This document shows positions 43,451 through 52,331 of a stretch of DNA of 64,000 nt, one piece after another. The stretch is taken from positions 1 to 64,000 of the forward strand of contig CAWGUB010000002.1 of the NCBI GenBank assembly GCA_963825575.1, in the 5' to 3' direction. Numbering within the stretch: position 1 is the first letter of the stretch; every line of letters begins with the position of its first letter. The notes under the pieces are model-generated. The model had not been told where the DNA came from, made no database searches, and worked only from the letters and a program-made list of their open reading frames with translations. The position numbers and the translations under genes were made by a program. The DNA comes from JAFDBW01 sp963825575. GTDB lineage: Bacteria > Desulfobacterota > Desulfuromonadia > Desulfuromonadales > BM103.

Positions 43451-44341
43451 TCAGAAAGCGGGCAATGGACTTTCGATGTGCTTATGGTTTCGCAATGACA
43501 TCAGCGTATGAATGACCAGGGTACCGACGATCAGTAGCCCGGCCAATTGCGTCGTTCCAGGTGGGATTTCCCCGAGCGCCATCCACACCCAGATCGGGCC
43601 GAGGATCGTTTCGACGAGCAGGATCAGGCTGACTTCGGGGGCAGGCAGGTAGCGCGGCCCGAGGGTGATCATGGTAAAGGAAATCGGCAGGACAACGCCA
43701 CCGAGCAATAACAGCAGCAACATGTCCGGACTGGTAATATTCATCGGTTGAGCTCCGGCAGCCAGTGCGGCAGGAACGACCAGCAAGTTGCCGAGCAGGT
43801 TGGCCGGGATCATATTGACGGATTTGCCGCTGCGGATCACGACCAGGTTGCTCCCCCACATGAACGTCGCTCCCAGGGCCAGCAGGTCTCCAAGCAACAG
43901 TCCGCTTGTCAGGCTGCCCGAAAATATCAGCAGGATCCCGCCGAAACAGATGAATATTGCAACCCAGGTGTGTCGGGCGATCTTCTCGCGCAGGAATATC
44001 CAGCTGAGCAGACTGCTGATAAACGGCGTGGCCGCGAGGATGACCAGGGTGTTGGCTGCGGCGGTATGTTTGAGCGAATTGACGAACATCAGGCTACCCA
44101 TCGAGACGATGATCGCGGAGAGAATCCCGGTTCGACCGATGTTGTGGAAGCTGTGCAGGAACTGACGGCGATAAGTGACAGCCAGAAACACCGATTGCAT
44201 GCAACCGGTCAGCAGGCAGCGCCAGAACAGCAGGGTCCAGACATCACAACGAACCAGTCGCACCAGGAGCGCATCCGGACTGAGGATCAGCACAGCGGCA
44301 AAGGTAATCAGCAGCCCCTTGGTATGTGTGGAAAGATTCAT
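43451..44341 (-). CDS. EamA-family (DMT) permease
   Basis: 296-aa drug/metabolite transporter with two EamA repeats of five TM helices (about 10-130 and 150-285). Repeat marks include LFWRCLLTGCMQSVFL, NTLVILAATPFISSLLSWIF and LILLVETILGPIWVWMALGE. The start is uncertain: a GTG at 44359 would add six residues, and neither has a good ribosome site. Substrate unknown; members export amino acids, nucleosides or other metabolites. It runs convergent with asnS. Confidence 0.85.
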   Translation of the reverse strand: MNLSTHTKGLLITFAAVLILSPDALLVRLVRCDVWTLLFWRCLLTGCMQSVFLAVTYRRQFLHSFHNIGRTGILSAIIVSMGSLMFVNSLKHTAAANTLVILAATPFISSLLSWIFLREKIARHTWVAIFICFGGILLIFSGSLTSGLLLGDLLALGATFMWGSNLVVIRSGKSVNMIPANLLGNLLVVPAALAAGAQPMNITSPDMLLLLLLGGVVLPISFTMITLGPRYLPAPEVSLILLVETILGPIWVWMALGEIPPGTTQLAGLLIVGTLVIHTLMSLRNHKHIESPLPAF

Positions 44342-44514
44342 AGCGGCGATAGATGACACAGGAAAGTGGTAAAGGCAAGCGGGTTTTCAGTTTGACACTT
44401 TTTCAGGCATAATGTAGAAACGTCTGACGGCCAGCCGGCGCACGGTTGCCCGGTCTGGCTTGGCTCTTGAATTATCATGCGAGATGAGCTTTTTGTTTTG
44501 AAAGGATGGATACA

Positions 44515-45339
44515 GTGCCTTTGTCGACAGTAGGTAAAATTGGTTTCATAGGCGGCGGGAACATGGCCGAGGCCTTTATCAAAGGTCTTCTGAACGGTGG
44601 CTTTCCTGCTGAGGACATTCACTTTTTCGAGCCAAATGAACAGCGTCGTGAACTGGTGGTGGATCGCTACGGAATTTCCTGCGCGGAGAACAATGCGGCG
44701 CTGGTCGAGATCAGCAATATCGTTGTTCTGGCAACTAAACCTCAGATTCTGGACAAGGTCCTGAAAGAGGTGAACGGGGCATTTGACGATGACAAGCTGT
44801 TTGTTTCGATTCTCGCCGGAATTACCACAACAACACTTGAGGCCGGTCTCGGCGGCCAGGCTCGCGTGGTGCGCGCCATGCCGAATACGCCGGCCCTGGC
44901 CGGGCGCGGTGCTGCTGCGCTTTGCCCCGGCTTGAACATCAATCAGGAAGACCGTCGGGTCGCCCAGCACCTTTTTGAGACCGTCGGCATCGCACTCTGG
45001 GTGGAAGAAGGACAGATGGACGCCGTGACCGGACTCTCAGGCTCCGGCCCCGCTTTCGTCTACACGTTCATTGAGGCATTGACAGCCGGTGGTGTCCAGG
45101 AAGGCCTGCGGCTGGATATTGCGCACGCCCTTGCCGTGCAGACCGTAGTCGGTGCAGCTCACCTGGTCCAGGTGACTGGTGAGCATCCGGCGCTGCTGCG
45201 GGAAAAGGTTTGCAGTCCTGCGGGAACGACGATCAGTGCCATCCGTGTCCTTGAAGAACGTGGTTTGCGTGCCACCATGATGGAGGCGGTCGGTGCCGCT
45301 ACGAAACGCTCACGCCAGCTTGGTGAAGAGAATAAGTAA
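44515..45339 (+). CDS. proC: Pyrroline-5-carboxylate reductase
   Basis: 274 aa; reduces delta1-pyrroline-5-carboxylate to L-proline with NAD(P)H. The start is taken as GTG 44515 with AAAGG at 9-bp spacing; the ATG at 44506 has its ribosome site too close. The Rossmann motif is IGFIGGGNMAEAFIKGLL near the start, and the C-terminal dimerisation domain has TGLSGSGPAFVYTFIEALT and VCSPAGTTISAI. Within this region it would also complete the route from trans-4-hydroxyproline to proline after the HypD-type enzyme at the end of the window, an inference. Confidence 0.96.
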   Translation: MPLSTVGKIGFIGGGNMAEAFIKGLLNGGFPAEDIHFFEPNEQRRELVVDRYGISCAENNAALVEISNIVVLATKPQILDKVLKEVNGAFDDDKLFVSILAGITTTTLEAGLGGQARVVRAMPNTPALAGRGAAALCPGLNINQEDRRVAQHLFETVGIALWVEEGQMDAVTGLSGSGPAFVYTFIEALTAGGVQEGLRLDIAHALAVQTVVGAAHLVQVTGEHPALLREKVCSPAGTTISAIRVLEERGLRATMMEAVGAATKRSRQLGEENK

Positions 45340-45446
45340 AGACCCTGGCCGATCGACACGTTGATGGCTGTGGGATTGCTAATGGCCACCCGGCATAGAA
45401 TCGGGAGGGCACCCACTGATTGATCGGCTTTTTCGAGGAGGATGTA

Positions 45447-46160
45447 ATGCTATTATTCCAAAGGGTATCCATAGTAATTTTTGTGGTGTTTCTCTGCAAT
45501 GCTGCTGTTGCATGGGCTGAGACCCGTTACATTTCTGACCAGCTGGTTGTGTCTCTTCGGGAACTGCCGCAGAATGGCTCTGCAACGATCGTCTATCTCA
45601 AGACCGATACTCCCGTGGAAGTTCTTGAGGTCGGAGAAGAATTCTTAAAAGTGAAAACGACGAATGACGAGGTCGGATATATTCAGAAGAGCTACCTGAC
45701 AGAGAAAACACCTAAAACAACAACTATCAGTCGGCTGACCCGGGAAAATCAAGGTTTGAAAGAGCGCGTCCAGGAAATCGAAAAGCGATACAGTGAGGTT
45801 TCGTCCAAGGGAGATGAAGCCCAAAAAAAGATTTTATCGGAGCTGGAAGATTCGCGCCTCCAAGTAGATCAACTTCGCAAAGATTTACTTAAGTCGGAGA
45901 CAGAACTGGCGGAGCGTACCCAGGCATATGAAACATTAAGCAAAAACGCCAAAAATATTATAGACATTACCGCGGAACGTGACCAACTCAGGCTTAGTCA
46001 CGAGCAATTGACGGCTAAAGCAACCAGTTTGGAAGAAGAGAGAAAGGCACAACTGAAAAAAGAAACGACCGAATGGTTTCTTGCTGGTGCAGGGGTCCTG
46101 CTTCTGGGTTGGATCATAGGCAAATTTTCCAAATCACGGCGCAAGAGCTCCCTCTATTGA
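45447..46160 (+). CDS. SH3-domain, coiled-coil membrane protein (YgiM/TIGR04211-like)
   Basis: 237 aa from an ATG with GGAGG upstream. It has a signal peptide (about 1-24, ending AWA), a bacterial SH3 domain (about 25-90: ETRYISDQLVVSLRELPQNG, then EVGYIQKSYLTEK), a long coiled coil (about 98-205, rich in heptads) and a C-terminal TM helix (about 210-228) followed by a basic tail. That is the usual plan of YgiM-type envelope proteins, whose exact role is unclear. It lies about 100 bp after proC and may share its transcript. Confidence 0.85.
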   Translation: MLLFQRVSIVIFVVFLCNAAVAWAETRYISDQLVVSLRELPQNGSATIVYLKTDTPVEVLEVGEEFLKVKTTNDEVGYIQKSYLTEKTPKTTTISRLTRENQGLKERVQEIEKRYSEVSSKGDEAQKKILSELEDSRLQVDQLRKDLLKSETELAERTQAYETLSKNAKNIIDITAERDQLRLSHEQLTAKATSLEEERKAQLKKETTEWFLAGAGVLLLGWIIGKFSKSRRKSSLY

Positions 46161-46250
46161 CAAAAAAGGCTTGCTGATAAGTCCCCGTTTATAAATATAA
46201 AAGCCCGGTTCTGCAGATTCTGGTCTTGGTGACTTGGTTGTTACCTGTCG

Positions 46251-47666
46251 CTAAATATCATCATAAGCCATGGCCTGTTTTTTCCCCTTCGCTTTTGCCC
46301 CCCTCATTGCTTGATTGGCCCAATGGACCAACTGGTCGAAGGTTTGCGAAGTGTCGCCCATGTAGGTTGAAACCCCGGCACTGACCGTAACCTTTTCTCC
46401 AGTAAGAATATCATAATCAAATTCACTGATAAGACTACTGATACGTTGTGCCAGTATTAATGCACCATCTCTGTTAGTGTTGGGCAGCAACAGGGCAAAC
46501 TCATCACCCCTGTAGCGTGCTGCGACATCACTGTCCCGAACGATGCTTCTGATCAGCCGGCCAATTTGCTTGAGCACTTCGTCGCCGAGCATGTGCCCAT
46601 ATTTGTTGTTGATCCTTCTAAAATCATCAACATTGATTAGTATTAACGACAGCACTGAATTGTAGCGCTTGGTGCGAGAGAACTCTTTCTCAAGTTGTTC
46701 ATAAAAGTGTCTGTGGGTGTGGAGTCTGGTCAAGACGTCACGCGTCACAAATTCTTCAAAAACTTCTTTGGCTGTGGTCATTGACTCGAAAAGAACAGCA
46801 TTCTCCAGTGCGTTGGCTGAAATATTGGCAACCAGATGACAGAGTTTGTAGACACGGTCGGAAACGCCGCCTTGCAGCTTGGTTGCTGTTCCCAGAAACA
46901 ACGAGCCAATCACACTCTCTTTCTTTATTATCGGAACGACGAAAATTGAGTTGAGCCCCCGCTTTTCAATCTGTGAGCGAACCGAGTCCATGAGCGGGTC
47001 AATCGTGGTGTCGTTGACGACGACCGCGCTACGCGTTTCGAATGCCTTGCGTATCTCAGGATAACCGTCCAGCTCCAGCTTGATTTCCTCCTGCCCGGCC
47101 AAATCATTGCTGGCCTTCACGGTAAACTCATTAATATTGTTGATACTGACAATTGAACAACGTTCGACACCTACGATATCAGCAACCCGATCAACAACTT
47201 GCTGCAAGATTTTCTTTGGGTTACGCAAGACAGCAATGGAATTGGATAGTTCAAGGAGAAGTTTTAGATCCTTGTGCTCCAGGCCCTCTAAAAATTTTGT
47301 GTAATGGAGATGTGCATCAATCCTGACCAAAACCTCGGTGGGGTTGACCGGTTTGTCAAGGTAATCGTCGGCACCCGCCTGCAGGCCCAAAATCACATCC
47401 TCTTTGTCGGCATGAGCGGAAAGCAGGATGACCGGGATGTCTTTCGTATGCCTGGTCTCTTTCAACCTCCTGCAAAAGTCTATTCCGTCAAGCCCGGGGA
47501 TGTCGACATCAACTATTACGAGTGTTGGTCTCATGGTGTCTGCAAGTCTTACTGCTTCGAAGCCATGTTTGGCATAGACTAAAATGTAATGTTCCTCCAG
47601 CGTGTCTTTGAGACTCTGGCGGACGACATCATCCGATGTGGCTATTAAAATGGTATCCGAATTCAT
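46251..47666 (-). CDS. Receiver-GAF-GGDEF diguanylate cyclase
   Basis: 471 aa from the ATG with GGGGGG upstream (a longer frame adds 25 non-homologous residues). The receiver (1-118) has SDD at 11-13, phospho-acceptor Asp53 and KP near 104. A GAF domain (about 140-300) precedes a GGDEF domain (about 310-465). The active-site loop is RGDEF (GGDEF variant), with the inhibitory I-site RDSD five residues before it, so it should make cyclic di-GMP under product control. No EAL domain is present. Cognate kinase not in the window. The gene is divergent from the PAS-type activator at 47924. Confidence 0.93.
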   Translation of the reverse strand: MNSDTILIATSDDVVRQSLKDTLEEHYILVYAKHGFEAVRLADTMRPTLVIVDVDIPGLDGIDFCRRLKETRHTKDIPVILLSAHADKEDVILGLQAGADDYLDKPVNPTEVLVRIDAHLHYTKFLEGLEHKDLKLLLELSNSIAVLRNPKKILQQVVDRVADIVGVERCSIVSINNINEFTVKASNDLAGQEEIKLELDGYPEIRKAFETRSAVVVNDTTIDPLMDSVRSQIEKRGLNSIFVVPIIKKESVIGSLFLGTATKLQGGVSDRVYKLCHLVANISANALENAVLFESMTTAKEVFEEFVTRDVLTRLHTHRHFYEQLEKEFSRTKRYNSVLSLILINVDDFRRINNKYGHMLGDEVLKQIGRLIRSIVRDSDVAARYRGDEFALLLPNTNRDGALILAQRISSLISEFDYDILTGEKVTVSAGVSTYMGDTSQTFDQLVHWANQAMRGAKAKGKKQAMAYDDI

Positions 47667-47860
47667 TTTCCCCCCTGCAGCGGATTGAATCCTATAAGTG
47701 CCTGAATCTATTTCGCCGTGCACATTATAGTCTGCACTCATTGATTTTCAAGATATACCTTCAGCGTGTAAGAATCGAGATGTGAGGCAACCTAGAACTG
47801 CAGAATCTTTAGCCGCCATTTCATGAGTTAAAAATCAAGCCTCAGGGAGTAATTCCGTAT

Positions 47861-47894
47861 TGCATATCTTATGCGCATGCGCATAAGATATGCA
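47861..47894. promoter_or_regulatory. 34-bp perfect palindrome upstream of activator 1
   Basis: Two 17-bp arms meeting at 47877/47878 with no mismatch. The core is TTATGC-N6-GCATAA (47869-47886), the same as the site before the Liv operon. It ends 29 bp before the activator's GTG, so it may serve autorepression or act from afar. Confidence 0.6.
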
Positions 47895-47923
47895 TTCATG
47901 AGTCAACGTACCTTGAGGAGGCC

Positions 47924-49672
47924 GTGAAAAGTATGCAGAAAGTTGTTGATGAGTTGAATTCGCTAGCGCCCATTTTCCTCGAAGCATTATCCGTGCCTTT
48001 GCTGGCCTGTAATGTCCAGGGGCGTATCGTTTATACCAATCCTGCAGCAGAGAACCAGTTGAAAGCCGCGGTTGGTGTGATGCTTGCCGAACCTCTGCCG
48101 AAACTGGCCGAAGCCGTTGGCAGTTTCAGCCGTAGTGCACGGCCATCGCCGCCAATGACCATTACTCGTGGTACAGGCGCGCCATACCTGGCCCTGCTCA
48201 GTACGGTGAAGTCCGGTGAGGGACAAACCCTGACACTTTGCCTGTTGCCGCCAGCACCCTCCCCACCGGAATCAGACCAGCGCATGCAGGACTTCGAAGC
48301 GTTAACTCTCGAGTTACATGCCATCATCGATTCTTCGTCGGACGGACTGTTCGTCTGTGACGCTGGTGCCAACGTTATCCGGGTGAATCCGGCTTCCGAG
48401 AGAATCCACCAGCGTCCGGCCGCCGAGATGGTCGGGCGGAATATGCGCGATCTTATCGATGAGGGCTTCATCGATCGATCCGCGGCCCTGGATGCCAGTC
48501 TAGAGAAGAAAAGTGTCAGTCAGCTGCAGAACTTGCCCGGGGGTGGCAAACTGATTTCCGTAGCGACCCCGGTTTTCGATCACAGCGGCGAGTTGATCCG
48601 TGTGGTGGTCAGTGAGCGGGACATCAGTGAAATAGACCAGCTGCAGCGGGAGTTGGAGAACCAGGAAGCGATCAAGGACCAGTTCCGTCACCAGATGCTG
48701 GAGATGCAGCAGGCCGAGCTGGAGTCGCGGCGTATCATTGCCCGGAGCCCGAATATGATCAAGGCGCTGCGCCAGGCAACCAAGGTCGCTTCAGCTGATT
48801 CCTCGGTGTTGATCCTCGGTGAATCGGGGGTCGGCAAGGGGGTTATTGCCGATATGATCCATCATAATTCCCGCCGCTCCGATCACCCCATGATCAAGAT
48901 CAACTGCGGCGCGATTCCCGAGTCACTGATCGAGGCGGAACTCTTCGGTTATGAAAAGGGCGCCTTCACCGGAGCCAGCCCGGGTGGCAAACCGGGACAA
49001 TTCGAACTTGCCAACGAAGGGGTCCTTTTTCTCGACGAGATTGCGGAGCTGCCCTTATCGGCACAGGTCAAACTGCTGCGTTTCCTTGAAGACGGCCAGA
49101 TCACTCGTCTTGGCAGTACTGTGCAACGTAAAGTTGATGTGCGGGTCCTGGCCGCGACCCATCGCGATCTCGAGGAGATGGTAGAGCAGGGAACCTTCCG
49201 GCTTGATCTTTACTATCGCCTCAATGTTATCCCGATTCATGTACCGGCGGTCCGTGAACGCAGAGACTGCCTGGTGCCCCTGATCAGGCACTATATCGAT
49301 CACTTCGCTGCGATCAACAAGACCCCCAAGCGCTTGACACGTGCTACGCTCGATGCCCTGGCCGGCTACGCCTATCCCGGTAATGTCCGTGAGTTGATGA
49401 ATATCTGCGAACGGCTGGTAGTCATGTCAGAGACTGAGCTTATCGACGTCGCTGACTTGCCTGTTCAGGTCGTCGGGTCCTCACAATCCGGGATGCCGGA
49501 AGACCTTGAATGGCCGGAGTCGATTTCGTTGCAGGAAGCGCTGGAAACTGTTGAACGCAACCTGCTGGTTCGAGCGCGAGACAGGTATCGAAACCAGGCC
49601 GGGATTGCAGAGGCCCTGGGAGTGAACCAGTCAACGATTGCGCGGAAACTTAAACGGTATAACCTGACCTAA
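47924..49672 (+). CDS. Sigma-54 activator with two PAS domains (activator 1)
   Basis: 582 aa. An N-terminal PAS-like region (about 10-95) and a second, clearer PAS (about 128-240; HAIIDSSSDGLFVCDAGANV) precede a helical linker and the AAA+ domain with Walker A GESGVGKG (near 298), the sigma-54 contact loop GAFTGA (near 345) and LFLDEIAELP. The Fis-type end (about 545-582) has NQSTIARKLKRYNLT. No receiver, so it responds to a ligand, not phosphorylation. GTG start with GAGGAG upstream. Its PAS2, linker and AAA+ closely match activator 2 at 60440. It probably drives the Liv operon through TTATGC sites. Confidence 0.9.
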   Translation: MKSMQKVVDELNSLAPIFLEALSVPLLACNVQGRIVYTNPAAENQLKAAVGVMLAEPLPKLAEAVGSFSRSARPSPPMTITRGTGAPYLALLSTVKSGEGQTLTLCLLPPAPSPPESDQRMQDFEALTLELHAIIDSSSDGLFVCDAGANVIRVNPASERIHQRPAAEMVGRNMRDLIDEGFIDRSAALDASLEKKSVSQLQNLPGGGKLISVATPVFDHSGELIRVVVSERDISEIDQLQRELENQEAIKDQFRHQMLEMQQAELESRRIIARSPNMIKALRQATKVASADSSVLILGESGVGKGVIADMIHHNSRRSDHPMIKINCGAIPESLIEAELFGYEKGAFTGASPGGKPGQFELANEGVLFLDEIAELPLSAQVKLLRFLEDGQITRLGSTVQRKVDVRVLAATHRDLEEMVEQGTFRLDLYYRLNVIPIHVPAVRERRDCLVPLIRHYIDHFAAINKTPKRLTRATLDALAGYAYPGNVRELMNICERLVVMSETELIDVADLPVQVVGSSQSGMPEDLEWPESISLQEALETVERNLLVRARDRYRNQAGIAEALGVNQSTIARKLKRYNLT

Positions 49673-49717
49673 GATTGGGGCCATTATTTCTTCTCTTATT
49701 CCAGCTAGATAGGCATT

Positions 49718-49737
49718 TTTATGCTGCAGTGCATAAA
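49718..49737 (+). promoter_or_regulatory. Enhancer site of the Liv operon
   Basis: TTTATGC-N6-GCATAAA, centred at 49727.5, exactly 220 bp from the -12 GC of the sigma-54 promoter downstream. Same core as the palindrome before activator 1. The rest of the 420-bp gap (49673-50092) shows no gene. Confidence 0.65.
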
Positions 49738-49933
49738 TGCCTTGAGTGAGATAGAGAGTTTCCCCTTTTACCAGTAAATCTGCGCGCCTGGTTGCGATAA
49801 ATATCATGTGAAGACGCGGCGGAATGTTGCCATTAAATATCGCTTAACTTATTAATATATTGAGTGAATTGTTGTCATAGCGCACAGGAGAAAGCCTTTT
49901 CATCCAAGCCCTGTTCGATTTTGTAACACTGTT

Positions 49934-49949
49934 TGGCACCTCTCTTGCT
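49934..49949 (+). promoter_or_regulatory. Sigma-54 promoter of the Liv operon
   Basis: TGGCACC-TCTC-TTGCT with GG at 49935-49936 and GC at 49947-49948, near-consensus. Transcription would start near 49960 and yield a leader of about 130 nt. Confidence 0.82.
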
Positions 49950-50092
49950 AAGAATTGGCTACACTGCCAAGTTGTTCATATCCATACACGATTCTCGGCA
50001 GTCAGCAGTTGCAATGACAAGGTTACATGTAACAATGTGTTAATCATGTAGTGTGTTAATTTCATTAACCCAATCGAAAAAAGGAGATGAGT

Positions 50093-51208
50093 ATGTTTAA
50101 GAAATGTTTTGTAGTCATGGTTTCTTTGTGTCTGGCCACGGTGCTGGCCGCAGGAACGGGATTCGCTGCTGACGAAGTTAAAGTCGGTATCATGATCCCC
50201 ACCACAGGTGGTACCGCAACCGATGGTAAGGACATGGAGAGCGCCATCAAACTGGCCGTTGACGAGATCAACGCTGCCGGTGGCCTGCTTGGCAAGCAGA
50301 TTGTCACCACCACCGGTGATGATGCCTGTGACCCGCAGCAGGCTGTAGCTGCTGCCAGCAAACTGATCTCTGAAGGTGTCGTCGGCGTTGTCGGCGGTTA
50401 CTGCTCCGGTGCAACCCTGCCGACTCTTGCCCTGTACGGCGAAGCCAAGGTGCCTTTTGTTATTACCGCGTCCAACTCTACAGCCCTGGTTGGTGCCAAC
50501 CCGGGCATCGGCTTCATGATCAACTCGACCGGTGACGCCCAGGGTGACACTGCTGTCGCTCTCTTCGAGTCTCTCGGTGTGAAGAGTATCGCCGTCGTCC
50601 ACATGGGTGAAGCTTACTCCGAAGACCTTGCCAAGATTTCCAAGGCCAAGTGGGAAGAAAAAGGCAACAAGGTTGTTGCTTACGAAGTGGTCAACAAGGG
50701 TGAGCAGGACTTCTCATCCCTCGTCACCACCCTCAAGTCGAAGAACCCTGATGCGATCTTCTGGACAGCCTACTATGCAGAAGGCGCACTGCTGATCAAG
50801 CAGCTTCGCCAGGCAGGCTACCGTGGCACGATCGCCATTGGCGACGGTTCCAACTCGCCGAAGCTGATTGAAATTGCCGGTAAAGCCGCTGAAGGCGTCT
50901 ACTGCTTCTCCAACCCGATTGTCGACTACCTGCCCGCGGCCAAGGACTTTGCCGTAAACTTCACGAAGAAGTACGGTGTTGCCCCCGGTCCTTACTCCAC
51001 GCTCTCCTACGATGGCATGATGCTTTACGCTGACGCCGTCAAACGTGCCGGTTCCTTTGACAAGGCTGCTGTTGCCAAGGCCCTGAAAGCAACCGACAAC
51101 TACGAAGGGATCGCTGGCCCGATCTCCTTCACTGACAAGCTGACCCTGGCCCGCAGTAACTTCGTCGTTCTCAAGGTCGACGGCCAGAAGTGGCAGCTTA
51201 ACAAGTAA
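50093..51208 (+). CDS. livK: Branched-chain-type amino-acid-binding protein
   Basis: 371-aa periplasmic binding protein (type-1 Peripla_BP_6). ATG 50093 is chosen as AAGGAG lies 6 bp before it; the ATG two codons earlier is too close. The signal peptide is cut near AFA (about 24). Marks of the Liv family: VKVGIMIPTTGGTATDGKDM, GDDACDPQQAVAAASKLI and GVVGGYCSGATLPTLALY with two Cys likely forming a disulphide. The ligand cannot be read from the sequence; the downstream hydroxyproline-type enzymes suggest proline or hydroxyproline. It is first in a long plus-strand unit. Confidence 0.92.
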   Translation: MFKKCFVVMVSLCLATVLAAGTGFAADEVKVGIMIPTTGGTATDGKDMESAIKLAVDEINAAGGLLGKQIVTTTGDDACDPQQAVAAASKLISEGVVGVVGGYCSGATLPTLALYGEAKVPFVITASNSTALVGANPGIGFMINSTGDAQGDTAVALFESLGVKSIAVVHMGEAYSEDLAKISKAKWEEKGNKVVAYEVVNKGEQDFSSLVTTLKSKNPDAIFWTAYYAEGALLIKQLRQAGYRGTIAIGDGSNSPKLIEIAGKAAEGVYCFSNPIVDYLPAAKDFAVNFTKKYGVAPGPYSTLSYDGMMLYADAVKRAGSFDKAAVAKALKATDNYEGIAGPISFTDKLTLARSNFVVLKVDGQKWQLNK

Positions 51209-51233
51209 GCAAGGCTCTTTTCGGTAGTAACGT

Positions 51234-51262
51234 CCCTGCTGCAGCCAGGTGCTGCAGCAGGG
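51234..51262 (+). other. 12-bp hairpin between livK and livH
   Basis: CCCTGCTGCAGC and GCTGCAGCAGGG around a 5-nt loop, with no T tract. Such hairpins often protect the 3' end of the binding-protein mRNA so that it is made in excess over the permease. Confidence 0.7.
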
Positions 51263-51414
51263 TGTAGCAGCCTGTTTGTTCCATGCGCCTTACCTTCCTA
51301 CAACCATAGCCGTGTTGCGAATTTTACCGGGCTGTCGTCTTAAAAGATTCAATATTGTGCGACGGTCAAGTGTGGCTCAGTGCGAACGATGAGTCTTCAG
51401 AAGGGACAACAGTA

Positions 51415-52329
51415 GTGTCAACACTGGATATTTTCTTTCAACAATTAGTGAACGGTTTGATCCTCGGATCTTTCTACAGCCTGGTCGCACTGGGCTATAC
51501 GATGGTCTACGGGATCATCAAGCTGCTAAATTTCGCCCATGGTGATATTTACATGGTCGGGTCCTTTATCGGGTTGATCCTGCTTGGCCTGCTGAGTCCT
51601 TTTCTGGGCGCCGGCTGGGCCGGGATCCTCGTCGCCATGATCATCAGTATGATCCTGGTGGGTCTGCTCGGTGTGTTGATCCAACGCGTCGCGTATGTGC
51701 CGATGCTGAGCGCCCCGCGACTGTCGATATTGATCACTGCCCTGGCTGTCTCCATGGTGCTTTATAACTTCGTCATGGCATCGACGAGTGGTGAGTACAA
51801 GGCCTTCCCTGTCGATCTCGGTTACGAAGGCGTCGAATTCGGCAACGTCTTTATCACTTACACGCAAATCATCCTGGTCTCTTCGACAGCCATCCTGATG
51901 ATGGTTCTGCATTTCTTTATCAGCAAGACCATGCTCGGCAAGGCGATGCGGGCGATTGCTATCGACCAGGACGCCTGCCGTCTGATGGGCATCAATGTCA
52001 AAAGCATCATTGCCCTGACCTTTTTCGTCGGCTCCGCACTGGCCTGTGCTGCCGGCGTCATGGCCGGCGTCTATTACGGCAGCATCCATTTTTTCATGGG
52101 CTTTCTGATCGGGCTGAAGGCTTTCACTGCGGCCGTTATCGGTGGTATCGGCAGTATCCCTGGAGCGGTCCTCGGTGGCCTGATCCTTGGTCTGCTGGAG
52201 GCGTTCGGCACCCAGTTACCCTTTATCGGTTCTGAATGGAAAGATGTGTTCGCCTTTGGAATCCTGATCCTTCTGCTTCTTTTCAAACCGACCGGTCTGC
52301 TGGGCAAGACCGAGATTGAGAGGATGTAG
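51415..52329 (+). CDS. livH: Liv-type ABC permease LivH
   Basis: 304-aa inner-membrane permease with about eight TM helices. GTG start with AAGGGA 8 bp upstream; an earlier frame start adds residues unlike the family. The LivH marks are GSFYSLVALGYTMVYGIIKL near the N-terminus, NFAHGDIYMVG, and GKAMRAIAIDQDACRLMGIN, the cytoplasmic loop that docks on the ATPases. It is 2 bp before livM, so the two are coupled. Confidence 0.94.
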   Translation: MSTLDIFFQQLVNGLILGSFYSLVALGYTMVYGIIKLLNFAHGDIYMVGSFIGLILLGLLSPFLGAGWAGILVAMIISMILVGLLGVLIQRVAYVPMLSAPRLSILITALAVSMVLYNFVMASTSGEYKAFPVDLGYEGVEFGNVFITYTQIILVSSTAILMMVLHFFISKTMLGKAMRAIAIDQDACRLMGINVKSIIALTFFVGSALACAAGVMAGVYYGSIHFFMGFLIGLKAFTAAVIGGIGSIPGAVLGGLILGLLEAFGTQLPFIGSEWKDVFAFGILILLLLFKPTGLLGKTEIERM

Positions 52330-52331
52330 CC

